This document shows positions 8,830-17,548 of a stretch of 41,362 nucleotides of DNA, piece by piece. The stretch lies in assembly GCA_903854195.1 (NCBI GenBank), contig CAINVO010000003.1, positions 1 through 41,362 of the forward strand. The letters run 5' to 3'. Both the position numbers and the translations under genes were made by a program. Numbering within the stretch: the first letter of the stretch is position 1; the number at the start of each line of letters is the position of its first letter. The notes below the pieces were generated by a model, which worked only from the letters and a program-made list of their open reading frames with translations, did not search any database and had not been told where the DNA came from. This DNA comes from an uncultured bacterium (GTDB taxonomy: Bacteria > Patescibacteriota > Minisyncoccia > Phycocordibacterales > CAINVO01).

Positions 8830-9954
8830 ATGAAAATTCTATTTACAGGAGGAGGTACTGGGGGACACTTTTATCCAATCATTGCAATATCAGAAGAGAT
8901 AAGAGAAATCACCAAGGAACAAAAACTGCTCGCTCCAAAGCTCTACTATATGGCCCCAACACCTTACAATCCTCGTGAGCTTTTTGATCATGAAATAACT
9001 TTTATCAGAACACCAGCTGGAAAAATGCGTAAATATTTTTCAATACGCAATTTCTTTGATTTATTTAAAACAGGTTTTGGAATAATTGGCGCAGTCGTAA
9101 ATATATTTTTTATTTTTCCGGATGTTATTTTTGGAAAAGGGGGATATGTTAGTTTTCCCGCATTAGTTGCAGCAAAATTATTTGGTATACCAGTAATCAT
9201 TCACGAATCTGACAGTGTTCCAGGAAGAGTCAACTTATGGGCAGGAAAATTTGCAGTAAGAGTGGCTTTATCATACAAAGAAGCTGGAAAATACTTTAAA
9301 GAAGATAAAATTGCTGTTACAGGCAATCCAGTTAGAAAGGATATTACAAACCCAGTAAGCAGTGGGGCATATGAGTATCTTGAACTTGAAAAAGATATAC
9401 CCGTAATTTTGATTCTCGGAGGGTCACAAGGAGCTGTACTTATCAACGAAGCAATTATCGACACACTACCTCGACTTGTAGAAAAATATCAAATCATTCA
9501 CCAAACTGGCAAGAACAATATTAATGAAGTTAAGAATACTGCCGATGTTGTATTAGCTGGTAGTGATTTCAAAAATAGATACAAGCCATTTGATTATTTA
9601 AACTCACTGGCTCTTAGAATGTCTGCCGGAGTTGCTCAAATTGTAATATCACGAGGAGGATCAACTATTTTTGAAATTGCAGAATGGGGTCTACCAAGTA
9701 TTTTAATTCCTATCACAAACTCAAACGGCGACCATCAAAGACAAAATTCATATAACTATGCGCGTTTTGGTGCAGCTGAAGTTATCGAAGAATCCAACCT
9801 TAGCCCAGAAATTATTTTTTCTGAAATAGAAAGAATCTTGGGAAACAAGGCACTTAATGATAAAATGCGGGCGGCTGCAAAAGGCTTTTCTCATCCAAAG
9901 GCAGCAAGAACAATTGCTCAGGAAATTATAAACATAGCCCTAAAACACGAATAG
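8830..9954 (+). CDS. murG: UDP-GlcNAc:lipid I N-acetylglucosaminyltransferase
   Basis: MurG adds GlcNAc to lipid I to make lipid II at the inner face of the membrane. The 374-residue GT-B protein begins with the phosphate-binding loop FTGGGTGGHFYP and contains FGKGGYVSFPALVAA, HESDSVPGRVN, TGNPVR and ILGGSQGA, plus the donor-binding ISRGGSTIFEIAEWGLPSILIP in the C-terminal half. All the expected motifs are present and the length is normal. It is followed by gltX after 10 bases. Confidence 0.95.
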   Translation: MKILFTGGGTGGHFYPIIAISEEIREITKEQKLLAPKLYYMAPTPYNPRELFDHEITFIRTPAGKMRKYFSIRNFFDLFKTGFGIIGAVVNIFFIFPDVIFGKGGYVSFPALVAAKLFGIPVIIHESDSVPGRVNLWAGKFAVRVALSYKEAGKYFKEDKIAVTGNPVRKDITNPVSSGAYEYLELEKDIPVILILGGSQGAVLINEAIIDTLPRLVEKYQIIHQTGKNNINEVKNTADVVLAGSDFKNRYKPFDYLNSLALRMSAGVAQIVISRGGSTIFEIAEWGLPSILIPITNSNGDHQRQNSYNYARFGAAEVIEESNLSPEIIFSEIERILGNKALNDKMRAAAKGFSHPKAARTIAQEIINIALKHE

Positions 9955-9964
9955 ACTGAAAAAT

Positions 9965-11326
9965 ATGTCAAAAATAATCACTCGTTTTCCACCGAGCCCA
10001 ACTGGATATCTTCACATTGGCCGCGCCAGAACTGCGCTTTTTAACTATTTATTTACCCAGAACAAAAAAGGTGAGATGGTCTTTCGTATAGAAGACACTG
10101 ACAAGGAGCGTTCTAAAAAAGAGTTTGAAGATATTATTATTGAAACACTTTCATGGCTCGGTATTCATTATGATAGTGGACCTTTCAGACAATCTGAAAG
10201 AACTGACACGTACAAAACATATCTCCATAAGATGATAGAAAGTGGACATGCTTATATTTCTAAAGAAACAGAAGGTGCAAATCCAGAAGTTGTGCGTTTT
10301 AAAAATCCTAATAAAAAAATCCAATTTACTGATCTTATTCGTGGAGAAATTATTTTTGACACAACTGACCTAGGTGATTTTATTATTGCAAGAAGTATAA
10401 ATGATCCTCTATACCATCTCGCTGTAGTTGTAGATGATTTTGAGATGGGAATTACTCACATTTTGAGAGGTGAAGATGGTATTTCAAATACGCCAAGGCA
10501 AATTCTTATTCAAGAGGCAATAGGGGCACCAAGACCTGTTTATGCTCACATTCCACTCATTCTTGCTCCAGATAAATCAAAGCTTTCTGGTCGTCACGGA
10601 GCCGTTTCTACAACAGAATATAGAGATAAAGGGTATCTCCCAGAGGCCATTGTAAACTACCTAGCCCTACTTGGATGGAACCCAGGCACAGACCAAGAAA
10701 TATTTACTATGCAGGAACTGATAGAACAATTTGATATTACAAAAGTTCAAAAAAGTGGAGCTATGTTTAATCTAATTAAATTAAATTGGGTAAACAAAGA
10801 GCATCTAAAGAAAATGTCCGAGGGTGATTTTAGGGCTGGCGTTGAATCAAGATTACCAGAAGAAATGAAGACTCGAGAAAAATTTTCTGAAATTTTTTCC
10901 AAACTCATTCCGATAATTAAGGAGAGAATATCATTTTTTGGTGAGGTAGACGATATGGTTCAGACAGGTGAACTTGATTATTATTTTTCAGCTCCTGTTT
11001 TTTCAACAGATGAGTCAAAAGCATCTATATCACCTCCAGAAAAAATGAGAAAAGACAAGATCGTAACAAACGAAAGTACCGCAAAAATATTAGAGCAAAT
11101 TGTGTCCACTATTTCCAGTATGCCTGATCTGGATTTTTCTCAAGAAAAAATAAAAGAAGCCTTATGGCCTTTTGCAGAGGAACAGGGTAGGGGGATTGTC
11201 CTTTGGCCTATGCGTTATTCTCTATCTGGTAAGGAAAAATCGCCTGATCCCTTTACCCTAGCCTCAATACTTGGAAAGATTGAGACAATCTCTCGTCTAA
11301 AAAATGCAATTGAAGCCATTTTATAA
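9965..11326 (+). CDS. gltX: Glutamyl-tRNA synthetase
   Basis: This class I synthetase charges tRNA-Glu (and, in organisms with GatCAB, tRNA-Gln). The HIGH motif appears as PPSPTGYLHIGRARTALFNYL (residues about 8-28), and the KMSKS-type loop is DKSKLSGRHGA. The 453 residues include a helical anticodon-binding C-terminal domain ending in RLKNAIEAIL. No zinc-binding Cys cluster is seen. It is co-directional with murG and lies 14 bases before the peptidase gene, so probably shares its transcript. Confidence 0.94.
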   Translation: MSKIITRFPPSPTGYLHIGRARTALFNYLFTQNKKGEMVFRIEDTDKERSKKEFEDIIIETLSWLGIHYDSGPFRQSERTDTYKTYLHKMIESGHAYISKETEGANPEVVRFKNPNKKIQFTDLIRGEIIFDTTDLGDFIIARSINDPLYHLAVVVDDFEMGITHILRGEDGISNTPRQILIQEAIGAPRPVYAHIPLILAPDKSKLSGRHGAVSTTEYRDKGYLPEAIVNYLALLGWNPGTDQEIFTMQELIEQFDITKVQKSGAMFNLIKLNWVNKEHLKKMSEGDFRAGVESRLPEEMKTREKFSEIFSKLIPIIKERISFFGEVDDMVQTGELDYYFSAPVFSTDESKASISPPEKMRKDKIVTNESTAKILEQIVSTISSMPDLDFSQEKIKEALWPFAEEQGRGIVLWPMRYSLSGKEKSPDPFTLASILGKIETISRLKNAIEAIL

Positions 11327-11340
11327 TAGAATAGGTAGTA

Positions 11341-12717
11341 ATGCGTAAAAAATTTTACACTTGCACGTTTGTTCTTTTGATTCTCTTAATTTGTAGCATT
11401 CTAAAGCAGCAAAACAATGTTGCACATGCAGACACAACAGCTACGGCTGGCACAGTTGTGGTAGCCACAACAAACACTACTCAAACAACCACTAGCAGTA
11501 CCGACGCCGCAAACGAGGCTGCACTTAAGCAACAGATTGACGACAGAAACCAAAACATTGCCCAACTTCAACAGGAAATTGCCACATATACTGCGCTAGC
11601 TGACAAGACAAGTGCAGAAGCAAACACACTTCAGAAAAGTATTAAATCTCTAGAAGTGACGAGAAAAAAACTTGATTTAAGCATTGATCTTGCTAAAAAA
11701 AAGATTGCCGCAACAACCCAGGATATTAAGACTCTAGGTAATGATATTTCTAGTAAGCAGTCAAATATACTAGACAACCAAAAAGCACTTGGGCAGCTAA
11801 TAAATTCTATGGCTCAGAATGAGCAAATTAGTATTGTGGGTACTGTACTAAGTAAAGGATCATTATCTGATGCCCTACAAGTTATTGATCAAATTTCTAC
11901 TGTCACATCATCACTTAAAAAAAGTACGGATGATTTATCCCAAGCAAAATTTAGTCTTGAAACAGCGAAAACTCAGAACGAAGTGAAGAAAAATGACTTG
12001 GTAAAACTAAGTGGATCACTGCTAGATCAACAAAAATTAGTTAATATTACCCAGCAGCAAAAGAATCAGCTTCTTACAGATACAAAAAGTAAGGAGTCAA
12101 ATTATCAAAAAATAGTTGCAGATAAAGTTGCAAAAGAAGCCGCACTTGAAAAGGATGTATATGATTTTGAAGCAAAATTAAAATATAAAATTGATCCAAA
12201 CACTTTGCCGTCAGCTGGATCAGCACCATTTTCTTGGCCCACAGACAACGTTAAAATCAATCAATTTTTTGGTAAGACAGTTGGAGCAAGTCGGCTATAT
12301 GCATCGGGCTCACATAATGGTGTAGATTTTAAAGCTAGTCTTGGTACGCCAGTACACGCTGTCCTTTCTGGAGTAGTATTAGGAACTGGAGACACTGACC
12401 TCACTTGTCCTCGCGCATCGTTCGGACGATGGATTTTAATAAAAAATGATGATGGACTAGCCGAAATATTTGGCCACCTATCTCTTATAAAAGTAACAAG
12501 TGGTCAAAGGGTATCAACCGGTGATATAATCGCATACAGTGGCAATACTGGATATTCTACGGGGCCACACCTGCATATTAGTGTTTATGCAGCAAACTCA
12601 GTCAACATACAAACTAGACCAAGTGCAGCTTGTTCTGGCAAAACATACACGATGCCAATTGCACCTGTAAACGGATATTTAGATCCTATGCTATATTTCC
12701 CATCATACAACGGGTAA
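11341..12717 (+). CDS. EnvC-like exported M23 peptidase with coiled coil
   Basis: The 458-residue protein has an N-terminal signal or anchor (about 6-24, TCTFVLLILLICSILK) and a Thr-rich linker. A long coiled coil follows (about 60-275, heptad-like QQIDDRNQNIAQLQQEI onward), then a C-terminal LytM/M23 domain (about 300-450). The M23 metal-binding residues are visible in SHNGVDFKASLGTPVHAV (HxxxD) and GPHLHISVY (HxH), with GHLS before it. Intact ligands suggest an active glycyl or peptidoglycan endopeptidase rather than a degenerate activator like EnvC. It would act outside the membrane in cell separation. Confidence 0.9.
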   Translation: MRKKFYTCTFVLLILLICSILKQQNNVAHADTTATAGTVVVATTNTTQTTTSSTDAANEAALKQQIDDRNQNIAQLQQEIATYTALADKTSAEANTLQKSIKSLEVTRKKLDLSIDLAKKKIAATTQDIKTLGNDISSKQSNILDNQKALGQLINSMAQNEQISIVGTVLSKGSLSDALQVIDQISTVTSSLKKSTDDLSQAKFSLETAKTQNEVKKNDLVKLSGSLLDQQKLVNITQQQKNQLLTDTKSKESNYQKIVADKVAKEAALEKDVYDFEAKLKYKIDPNTLPSAGSAPFSWPTDNVKINQFFGKTVGASRLYASGSHNGVDFKASLGTPVHAVLSGVVLGTGDTDLTCPRASFGRWILIKNDDGLAEIFGHLSLIKVTSGQRVSTGDIIAYSGNTGYSTGPHLHISVYAANSVNIQTRPSAACSGKTYTMPIAPVNGYLDPMLYFPSYNG

Positions 12718-12798
12718 AGAGATTCAAATACTGGACCATACAGCCGACCTCATACAAACAAAGAAGTCATAAATTATAAATTTTAATTTAAAAAATAA

Positions 12799-14739
12799 AT
12801 GTGCGGAATTGCAGGATTTATAACAAATAAAAAAACACCCGAAAGCGAAATTTTGCTTAAGTCTATGGTTGATATAATCAAACATAGAGGACCAGATGAT
12901 GATGGACTTTTTCATGATGACAATGTCGCTCTTGGAATGAGAAGACTTTCTATTATTGATATTGGTGGGGGAATGCAACCAATATCAAACGAGGATGGCA
13001 GCAAAATTATTTTCTTTAATGGAGAAATATACAATTATCAAACTCTCCGATTAGAACTAAAACAACTAGGGCATATTTTTAAAACTGACGGAGACACCGA
13101 GGTTATCCTACATGGATACGAAGAATACGGTCCAGAAATTGCATCAAAACTTAGGGGTATGTTTGCATTTAGTATTTACGATAAAGTTACAGAGACACTT
13201 TTTATTGCAAGAGATTATTTTGGTATAAAGCCTTTATATTACCGAGTTCAAACTGACACTGACACAAACACTATAAATGATAGTATATCATCTAGAAAAT
13301 TTGTAAGTTTCGGTTCTGAAATTAAAAGCTTGCTTTGCGACAAAACATACACACGCAAAGTAAACACTAACGCTGTATACAACTATCTATCATTTCAATA
13401 CAACCCGCTTGAGGAAACAATGTTTAAAGATATTTTTTCCTTGCCACCTGCAAACCATATAACTATAGATTTAAAAACTGGGAATTTTACAAAAAAAGAA
13501 TACTGGGATTACAAATTTAATTCTGAAAAAATTCCTACAGAATCCACAGAAAGTGATCTAGAAAAAATTGAAGAGGATTTTAAAAAAGTTATTCTTGAAA
13601 AAATGCGAGACAGTGTAAAAGCTCATATGATAAGTGATGTACCGGTCGGTGCGTTTTTAAGTGGAGGAATAGACAGTGCTGTGATAGTCACCCTCATGGA
13701 TGAAATTGGAAAAACCAATGGATACAAAGACGGGAAAGTAAAAACATTTACTATTGGATTCAACGAGGTTAGTGAACACAGTGAAGCAAGTGTAATCGCA
13801 AAAAAACTTGGCACAGACCACCACGAAATCACAGTTGCTTTTGATGAATATTTTAATGAACTACCCAAAATTGCTTGGCACTTTGATGAGCCGGTAGCTG
13901 ACCCATCCGCCGTCGCACTATACTTTTTGGCGAAGGAAGCACGCAAGCATGTCACTGTAGTCCTTTCAGGAGAAGGCTCTGATGAACTTTTTGGTGGATA
14001 TAATATTTATCGAGAACCATTTGACCTTGCACCAATTGCAAGTCTTCCAACTTGGATTAAATCATCATTTATAAAACCACTCATAAATCTTCCATTTGAT
14101 TTTTATGGCAAAAATTATTTAAAGCGCACACTTAAAACTCTTCAAGAAAGATATATTGGAAATGCTTATATTTTTAAAGCAGATGAGGTAGGGGAGATAT
14201 GGAAAAACAATCCTACTGACACAATAAAGAGATTGTCCCTCTCACCTCTTTATGAAAAAGTTTCAGGCCAGACTGATTCTGCAAAAATGCAGTATATCGA
14301 TCTTCATACTTGGTTACCTGGAGACATCCTCGCTAAGGCTGATAAAATGACCATGGCAAATTCACTTGAAGCCCGTGTACCATTTCTTGATATAGAAATT
14401 GCAAAACTTTCAGAAACAATTCCAGAATTTCTAAAATATAAAAATGGCAACACAAAATATATTCTTCGTCAGGCCATGAAGGATATTCTACCTAGTGAAA
14501 CATCTGAAAGAAAAAAACTTGGCTTTCCAACACCCATAAAGCACTGGTTGAAAAATACACCTGATGCAGATAAAATTAAAAAAATTATTTTAGAGAATTC
14601 TTTTATTAGAGAAACATTTAACTTGCCTATTATTGAAAAATTATTTCAAGACCATCAATCAGGCAAAAAAGATACCAGTCGAAAAATTTATGTTATCCTC
14701 ATGTTGGCTCTTTGGCATAATGCTTACTTTCAGATCTAA
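12799..14739 (+). CDS. asnB: Asparagine synthetase B, glutamine-hydrolysing
   Basis: It converts aspartate, glutamine and ATP to asparagine and glutamate. The 646-residue protein starts MCGIAGF, so Cys2 becomes the N-terminal nucleophile of the glutaminase domain (about 1-215, with NGEIYNYQTLR and DGDTEVILHGYEEYG). The synthetase domain follows with the PP-loop SGGIDSAVIV (about 288) and the conserved LSGEGSDELFGGY (about 391). EARVPFLD and the KLGFPTPIKHWL segment complete the family pattern. No terminator separates it clearly from the small gene downstream. Confidence 0.95.
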   Translation: MCGIAGFITNKKTPESEILLKSMVDIIKHRGPDDDGLFHDDNVALGMRRLSIIDIGGGMQPISNEDGSKIIFFNGEIYNYQTLRLELKQLGHIFKTDGDTEVILHGYEEYGPEIASKLRGMFAFSIYDKVTETLFIARDYFGIKPLYYRVQTDTDTNTINDSISSRKFVSFGSEIKSLLCDKTYTRKVNTNAVYNYLSFQYNPLEETMFKDIFSLPPANHITIDLKTGNFTKKEYWDYKFNSEKIPTESTESDLEKIEEDFKKVILEKMRDSVKAHMISDVPVGAFLSGGIDSAVIVTLMDEIGKTNGYKDGKVKTFTIGFNEVSEHSEASVIAKKLGTDHHEITVAFDEYFNELPKIAWHFDEPVADPSAVALYFLAKEARKHVTVVLSGEGSDELFGGYNIYREPFDLAPIASLPTWIKSSFIKPLINLPFDFYGKNYLKRTLKTLQERYIGNAYIFKADEVGEIWKNNPTDTIKRLSLSPLYEKVSGQTDSAKMQYIDLHTWLPGDILAKADKMTMANSLEARVPFLDIEIAKLSETIPEFLKYKNGNTKYILRQAMKDILPSETSERKKLGFPTPIKHWLKNTPDADKIKKIILENSFIRETFNLPIIEKLFQDHQSGKKDTSRKIYVILMLALWHNAYFQI

Positions 14740-14757
14740 TGTTAAAATATTAACATA
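14740..14757 (+). promoter_or_regulatory. Extended -10 promoter inside an inverted repeat
   Basis: TGT-TAAAAT (box 14743-14748) lies 8 bases before the ATG at 14757. The same bases form the inverted repeat ATGTTAA-AATA-TTAACAT (14740-14757), so it may also be a binding site. A leaderless message is expected. Confidence 0.4.
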
Positions 14758-14990
14758 TGAAAAATAAAACGACGTCACAGGATGGCTTTATAAGCATTAT
14801 TGGAATCATCCTGGGCATAGTTGCCTTACTTATTCTCTTGCATTTTCTTAATATCAACCTTACCGACGTTTTATCATCAAACTTAGCTAAACAGATATTT
14901 GGCTATATATGGTACCTAATGAAAATAGTTTGGAATGATGTTTTGCTTATAATAGCGTTTGTTAAGAGCATGGTTGCAAGTCTAAATTAA
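14757..14990 (+). CDS. Small membrane protein, hypothetical
   Basis: The 77-residue protein has two hydrophobic segments: about residues 10-28 (FISIIGIILGIVALLILLH) and about 45-70 (IFGYIWYLMKIVWNDVLLIIAFVKSMV). No family is recognised. It is the last chromosomal gene before the left boundary of the mobile element, and a strong terminator follows it. Confidence 0.6.
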   Translation: MKNKTTSQDGFISIIGIILGIVALLILLHFLNINLTDVLSSNLAKQIFGYIWYLMKIVWNDVLLIIAFVKSMVASLN

Positions 14991-15044
14991 TAGACAAAAC
15001 ATTTATGCAGGTGTAGAAAAGGTGATAGGTATAAAATCACTACC

Positions 15045-15076
15045 AAAAAGGCCGCTCAACAGATGCGGCCTTTTTT
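15045..15076 (+). terminator. Intrinsic terminator left of the integrated element
   Basis: The stem AAAAAGGCCGC/GCGGCCTTTTT (15045-15055 and 15065-15075) with a 9-base loop is followed by T residues. It closes the chromosomal transcription unit 32 bases before the left repeat. Confidence 0.85.
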
Positions 15077-15107
15077 GTTTATTTGATATAGGGAAGGGTT
15101 TAAATAG

Positions 15108-15131
15108 ATTATAGTGTCGCAAAAGATATAT
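15108..15131. repeat. Left attachment site of the element
   Basis: The 24-bp core contains TGTCGCAAAAGATATAT and is identical to 33715-33738. Bases immediately outside differ on both sides (G versus C before, A versus T after), so the repeat is exactly delimited. Only one half of the inverted arms is present here. Confidence 0.85.
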
Positions 15132-15617
15132 AGATGGATTTTGTAAAGAGGGTTAAAACAGCATTAAGGCTGGCCGTGAAAACGTGTCAGCTTTTTTGCT
15201 TGGGGAAACATGCAGACGGTGCCAGAGACCATTATTAGCGTCTCGTTGGGTTCATCGGTCTGCATGTTTCCCTGCACAAATCAGGGATGGTCGATTTTAT
15301 TAACCAATCACTTTTCTATGCCAGAAAAACATGAAATGGAATATGTGCCGGTGGAATGTGAAGCTCGGGCAAATCGTTCTCGTGGCCTCCGAATCATTTT
15401 GGAACAACTGCTCCTGCGGCTTCTTCGTAATTCGTGCATATGTCCTTTCTGTTTGCGGGTACTGGAAACTGAGGCACAAGAAAAGGTGATCGAGTTTTTA
15501 TTTGTTCGTAACCGGTCGGTGCTCGTCGCGACGGTTCATGCTGGGGGATGTATCTACGTGATCTCTCCTGGGTCAACCAAAGCGAAGTGTGCCTTCCTGG
15601 TGGCAAGCACAACAAAA
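15132..15617. other. Structured intergenic stretch with a 15-bp inverted repeat
   Basis: A perfect 15-bp inverted repeat, GGGAAACATGCAGAC at 15203-15217 and its complement at 15258-15272, surrounds a smaller GAGAC/GTCTC stem (about 15224-15243). Together they would fold into one hairpin of about 70 bases. A frame stays open on + from 15210 into the replication-gene fragment, but its first 136 codons show no family resemblance, so I do not call them as protein. The stretch between the repeat and 15617 holds nothing else recognisable. Position beside the replication-protein remnant suggests a replication or transfer origin, which is inference. Confidence 0.5.
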
Positions 15618-15785
15618 TTGGCAAAGCAACGGATCGTTAATACCAAATTTTGGGATGACTCATATATCACGAGGCTAACCCCGACTGAGAAACTCCTTTT
15701 CCTATATCTCATTACCAACCCGCTTACAAATATTTCTGGTGTCTATGAGCTACCCCTAAAACGGGTAGCTTTTGACACTGGCTTT
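15618..15785 (+). pseudogene. 5' fragment of a plasmid/phage-type replication protein
   Basis: From TTG 15618 the frame reads LAKQRIVNTKFWDDSYITRL, continuing with TPTEKLLFLYLITNPLTN and ISGVYELPLKRVAFDTG. That is the typical N terminus of helix-turn-helix (DnaD-like) replication or primosomal proteins of phages and plasmids. Homology stops around 15783, where the DNA changes into an IS66 transposase fragment on the other strand; the frame ends in unrelated residues at 15896. The family usually continues for 150 or more residues, so this is a truncated remnant. Confidence 0.6.
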
Positions 15786-16428
15786 TCTTCGGCCACCGCG
15801 CCTTCTGGCGAAGCAATCGTAGGCCTCGTAGATGGTCTCCTGCCGGTAAAGCGGGAGGTGATCGCAGTACTTTGCCACCACGATTTGGGCGACTAGGCCG
15901 GGAGCGGCAATGCCGCGCTCCAAGATCGTCTTGGGAAGGGGCGCGTTGATTGGAACCGCATCCACCGCTCCGCGCTCCACGTACTTGGGACGAAGGGTGC
16001 GCACTTGGAAGAACCGGGCGGGCTCGAAGTCGATCCGGGTGCTGACTTCCCCCTTGGGATCAATGCACCGCCAGCGATTGGGGGCCGCCTTGACCGGCTC
16101 GGGAAGGAGGACTTCCTCCACCACCGGAAGATGTTCCGGGATGCGAGGCTGGCGTTCTGGGCGAGCCGAGACTTTTTTCGGCTGGGGCAGCTCAGTCTCC
16201 GTTGGCTGCGAGCCGTATCCTTTTCCCATTGCAGGTCCCGGAGTTTCCATCTCCTGCAACAGGAGCTGCAATTGGTCGGGGCTGAGCTTTTCGCTCTTGG
16301 CTCCAAAGAGCCGACGAGCCAGAGCGTCGAGCTTCTGGCGAAGCAGTTTGATCTCAATCGCTTGGCGAGCCAACTCCTCGTCCTTCTGCTTGATCTGCTG
16401 GAGAAGTTGGGTTTCGCGGATCGAATGT
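15785..16428 (-). pseudogene. IS66-family transposase fragment (TnpC)
   Basis: On the minus strand the frame reads QLLQQIKQKDEELARQAIEI (helical N terminus), RQKLDALARRLFGAKSEKL, a zinc-finger or linker region, LVAQIVVAKYCDHLPLYRQE and TIYEA. This order matches the N-terminal half of IS66 transposases. The DDE catalytic domain is absent: the sequence runs into other DNA at about 15785, and at about 16428 it joins an unrelated small gene. It is GC-rich compared with both sides. No terminal inverted repeats or IS66 accessory genes (tnpA, tnpB) are present, so it is a dead fragment probably brought in from another phylum. Confidence 0.8.
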
Positions 16429-16584
16429 TCTATTTATCTCGTTTATCGCTTCAATGTCTTTAAGGCGTTGATTCAATTCAGCAAGTCCCTTGGCTGCATC
16501 AGCCAATGAAATTTCGATACTCTTAATGAGACCGACTTGCAATAAACGCTCGTTTGGTGTAAAATAATCGTTAGCAATAGTCAT
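16354..16584 (-). pseudogene. Small helical protein, fused at its end to the IS66 fragment
   Basis: The first about 52 residues (MTIANDYFTPNERLLQVGLI, then IKSIEISLADAAKGLAELNQ) look like a genuine small helical protein in AT-rich DNA. After about residue 53 the frame enters IS66 DNA read out of frame (DPRNPTSPADQ), so the natural C terminus has been lost. The gene shares an almost identical upstream element with the 22134-22406 gene, and the two have a similar segment (NERLLQ versus DEYLLQ). The family is unknown. Confidence 0.45.
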
Positions 16585-16590
16585 TTAAAG

Positions 16591-16645
16591 TTCCTATTGT
16601 AGAGTTAATAGCTCCCCTCACTGTTCAAACCAGTGGGGGTTTTTT
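16591..16645. promoter_or_regulatory. Conserved leader or terminator hairpin, copy 1
   Basis: CTATTGTAGAGTTAATAGCT followed by CCCC and a hairpin (CCCTCACTG...CAGTGGGGG) with a T-run in the + direction. On the minus strand this is the upstream region of the small gene starting at 16584. A second copy with three differences over about 26 bases, but with a different stem sequence, lies at 22415-22478 before another small minus-strand gene. Confidence 0.55.
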
Positions 16646-17014
16646 GACGTAATTTTGGTACTAGGGCATAGTAAGCCTTTTTGCTTATCGTTTGACACCG
16701 AAGCGCCAGAAAATGCGCCACCTCTATAATCACCGCAAACCTTTTGCGGGAAGCCTTTAATTTTTGCCTAAAAATAGAGTTTTGGTATCACTTAGAAACA
16801 CACCCTCAATCCCAGTTTCCTTGTGTAAGGAATTCACTTAAATCAAAGGGAAATCGGTAGGTTTCTGCCGCAGCGTGAAATTTTGCGACAGGTTTTGTAT
16901 CTTTTCTCACGGTGATGATTATGAGAAATAAGGGCAAGGAAAATTTTTACGCGTTCAAGTTCGGATGGGATGAACTCCTCAAGGGCATTCGGTGATTTCT
17001 TTTTCGGTTTGCAA
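16646..17014. other. Intergenic stretch, no gene recognised
   Basis: I see no coding region, RNA gene or long repeat here. It contains short inverted motifs (for example CCGCAAACCTTTTGCGG, 16731-16747) and two poly-T stretches. It lies between the truncated small gene and the 3' end of a minus-strand membrane protein. Confidence 0.4.
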
Positions 17015-17548
17015 TTACTTTTGACCCGCTTTCAGATGAAAATTCAACGCGTCGGGAGGGGGCGCAGGGGTGGGAGCGGGCGACTCTTCCGGTGCTGGAG
17101 ACGGTGTAGATTCAGATTTTACAGTGGCGGCATGATCCAGAAGCTTTTTTTGGATCTCGGAAATTAAGGTTTCAAATCGAGTCATTACAAATTGCTGCAT
17201 TGCCGACTTTCCATTCGACACCTTAGAAAGCTCCGCTCGAAGCTCGGCAAAATCTTTGGACTCAGAATACCTCTGGAGAAACTGAGGTTTGTTTGCCGCT
17301 TGAGAATATTCAGGAGGAAATTGTCCTGTTCCTTTGAATTGGATCACGAGGCGTTGAGCATTCCCGTAATTCGTATTCAATCGGGAAATCCGATCCATGA
17401 GCGTGGCGGGTTCACGATAGCGAGCAGAATCAATCGTCGGTTCCCGTTGGTTATATAACCACCCGGCAACGCCAAGTCCTGCCACAAATAAAATACAGCC
17501 GACCGTTTTTGAGAAACGGGTGAGAGTGTTCCAAAGGAATCGAATCAT
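17015..17548 (-). CDS. Membrane-anchored protein with Pro-rich tail, hypothetical
   Basis: The 177-residue protein has an N-terminal membrane segment (about 14-31, TVGCILFVAGLGVAGWLY), a charged helical middle and a Pro/Ala/Ser-rich tail (SPAPEESPAPTPAPPP). No family is recognised. Its start overlaps the end of the upstream frame by 4 bases, which implies translational coupling in a minus-strand operon with the LprI-like region. Codon use and base composition differ from the host genes, so a foreign (possibly verrucomicrobial) origin is suspected. Confidence 0.5.
   Translation of the reverse strand: MIRFLWNTLTRFSKTVGCILFVAGLGVAGWLYNQREPTIDSARYREPATLMDRISRLNTNYGNAQRLVIQFKGTGQFPPEYSQAANKPQFLQRYSESKDFAELRAELSKVSNGKSAMQQFVMTRFETLISEIQKKLLDHAATVKSESTPSPAPEESPAPTPAPPPDALNFHLKAGQK

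Noticed and set aside
15210-15617. N-terminal part of the 228-codon frame as a long protein
   Set aside because: It overlaps the 15-bp inverted repeat, shows no family pattern, and the recognisable replication-protein homology starts at TTG 15618.
16005-16509. Plus-strand open frames over the IS66 fragment
   Set aside because: They are antisense shadows of a GC-rich coding segment; the minus-strand frame reads as IS66 transposase.
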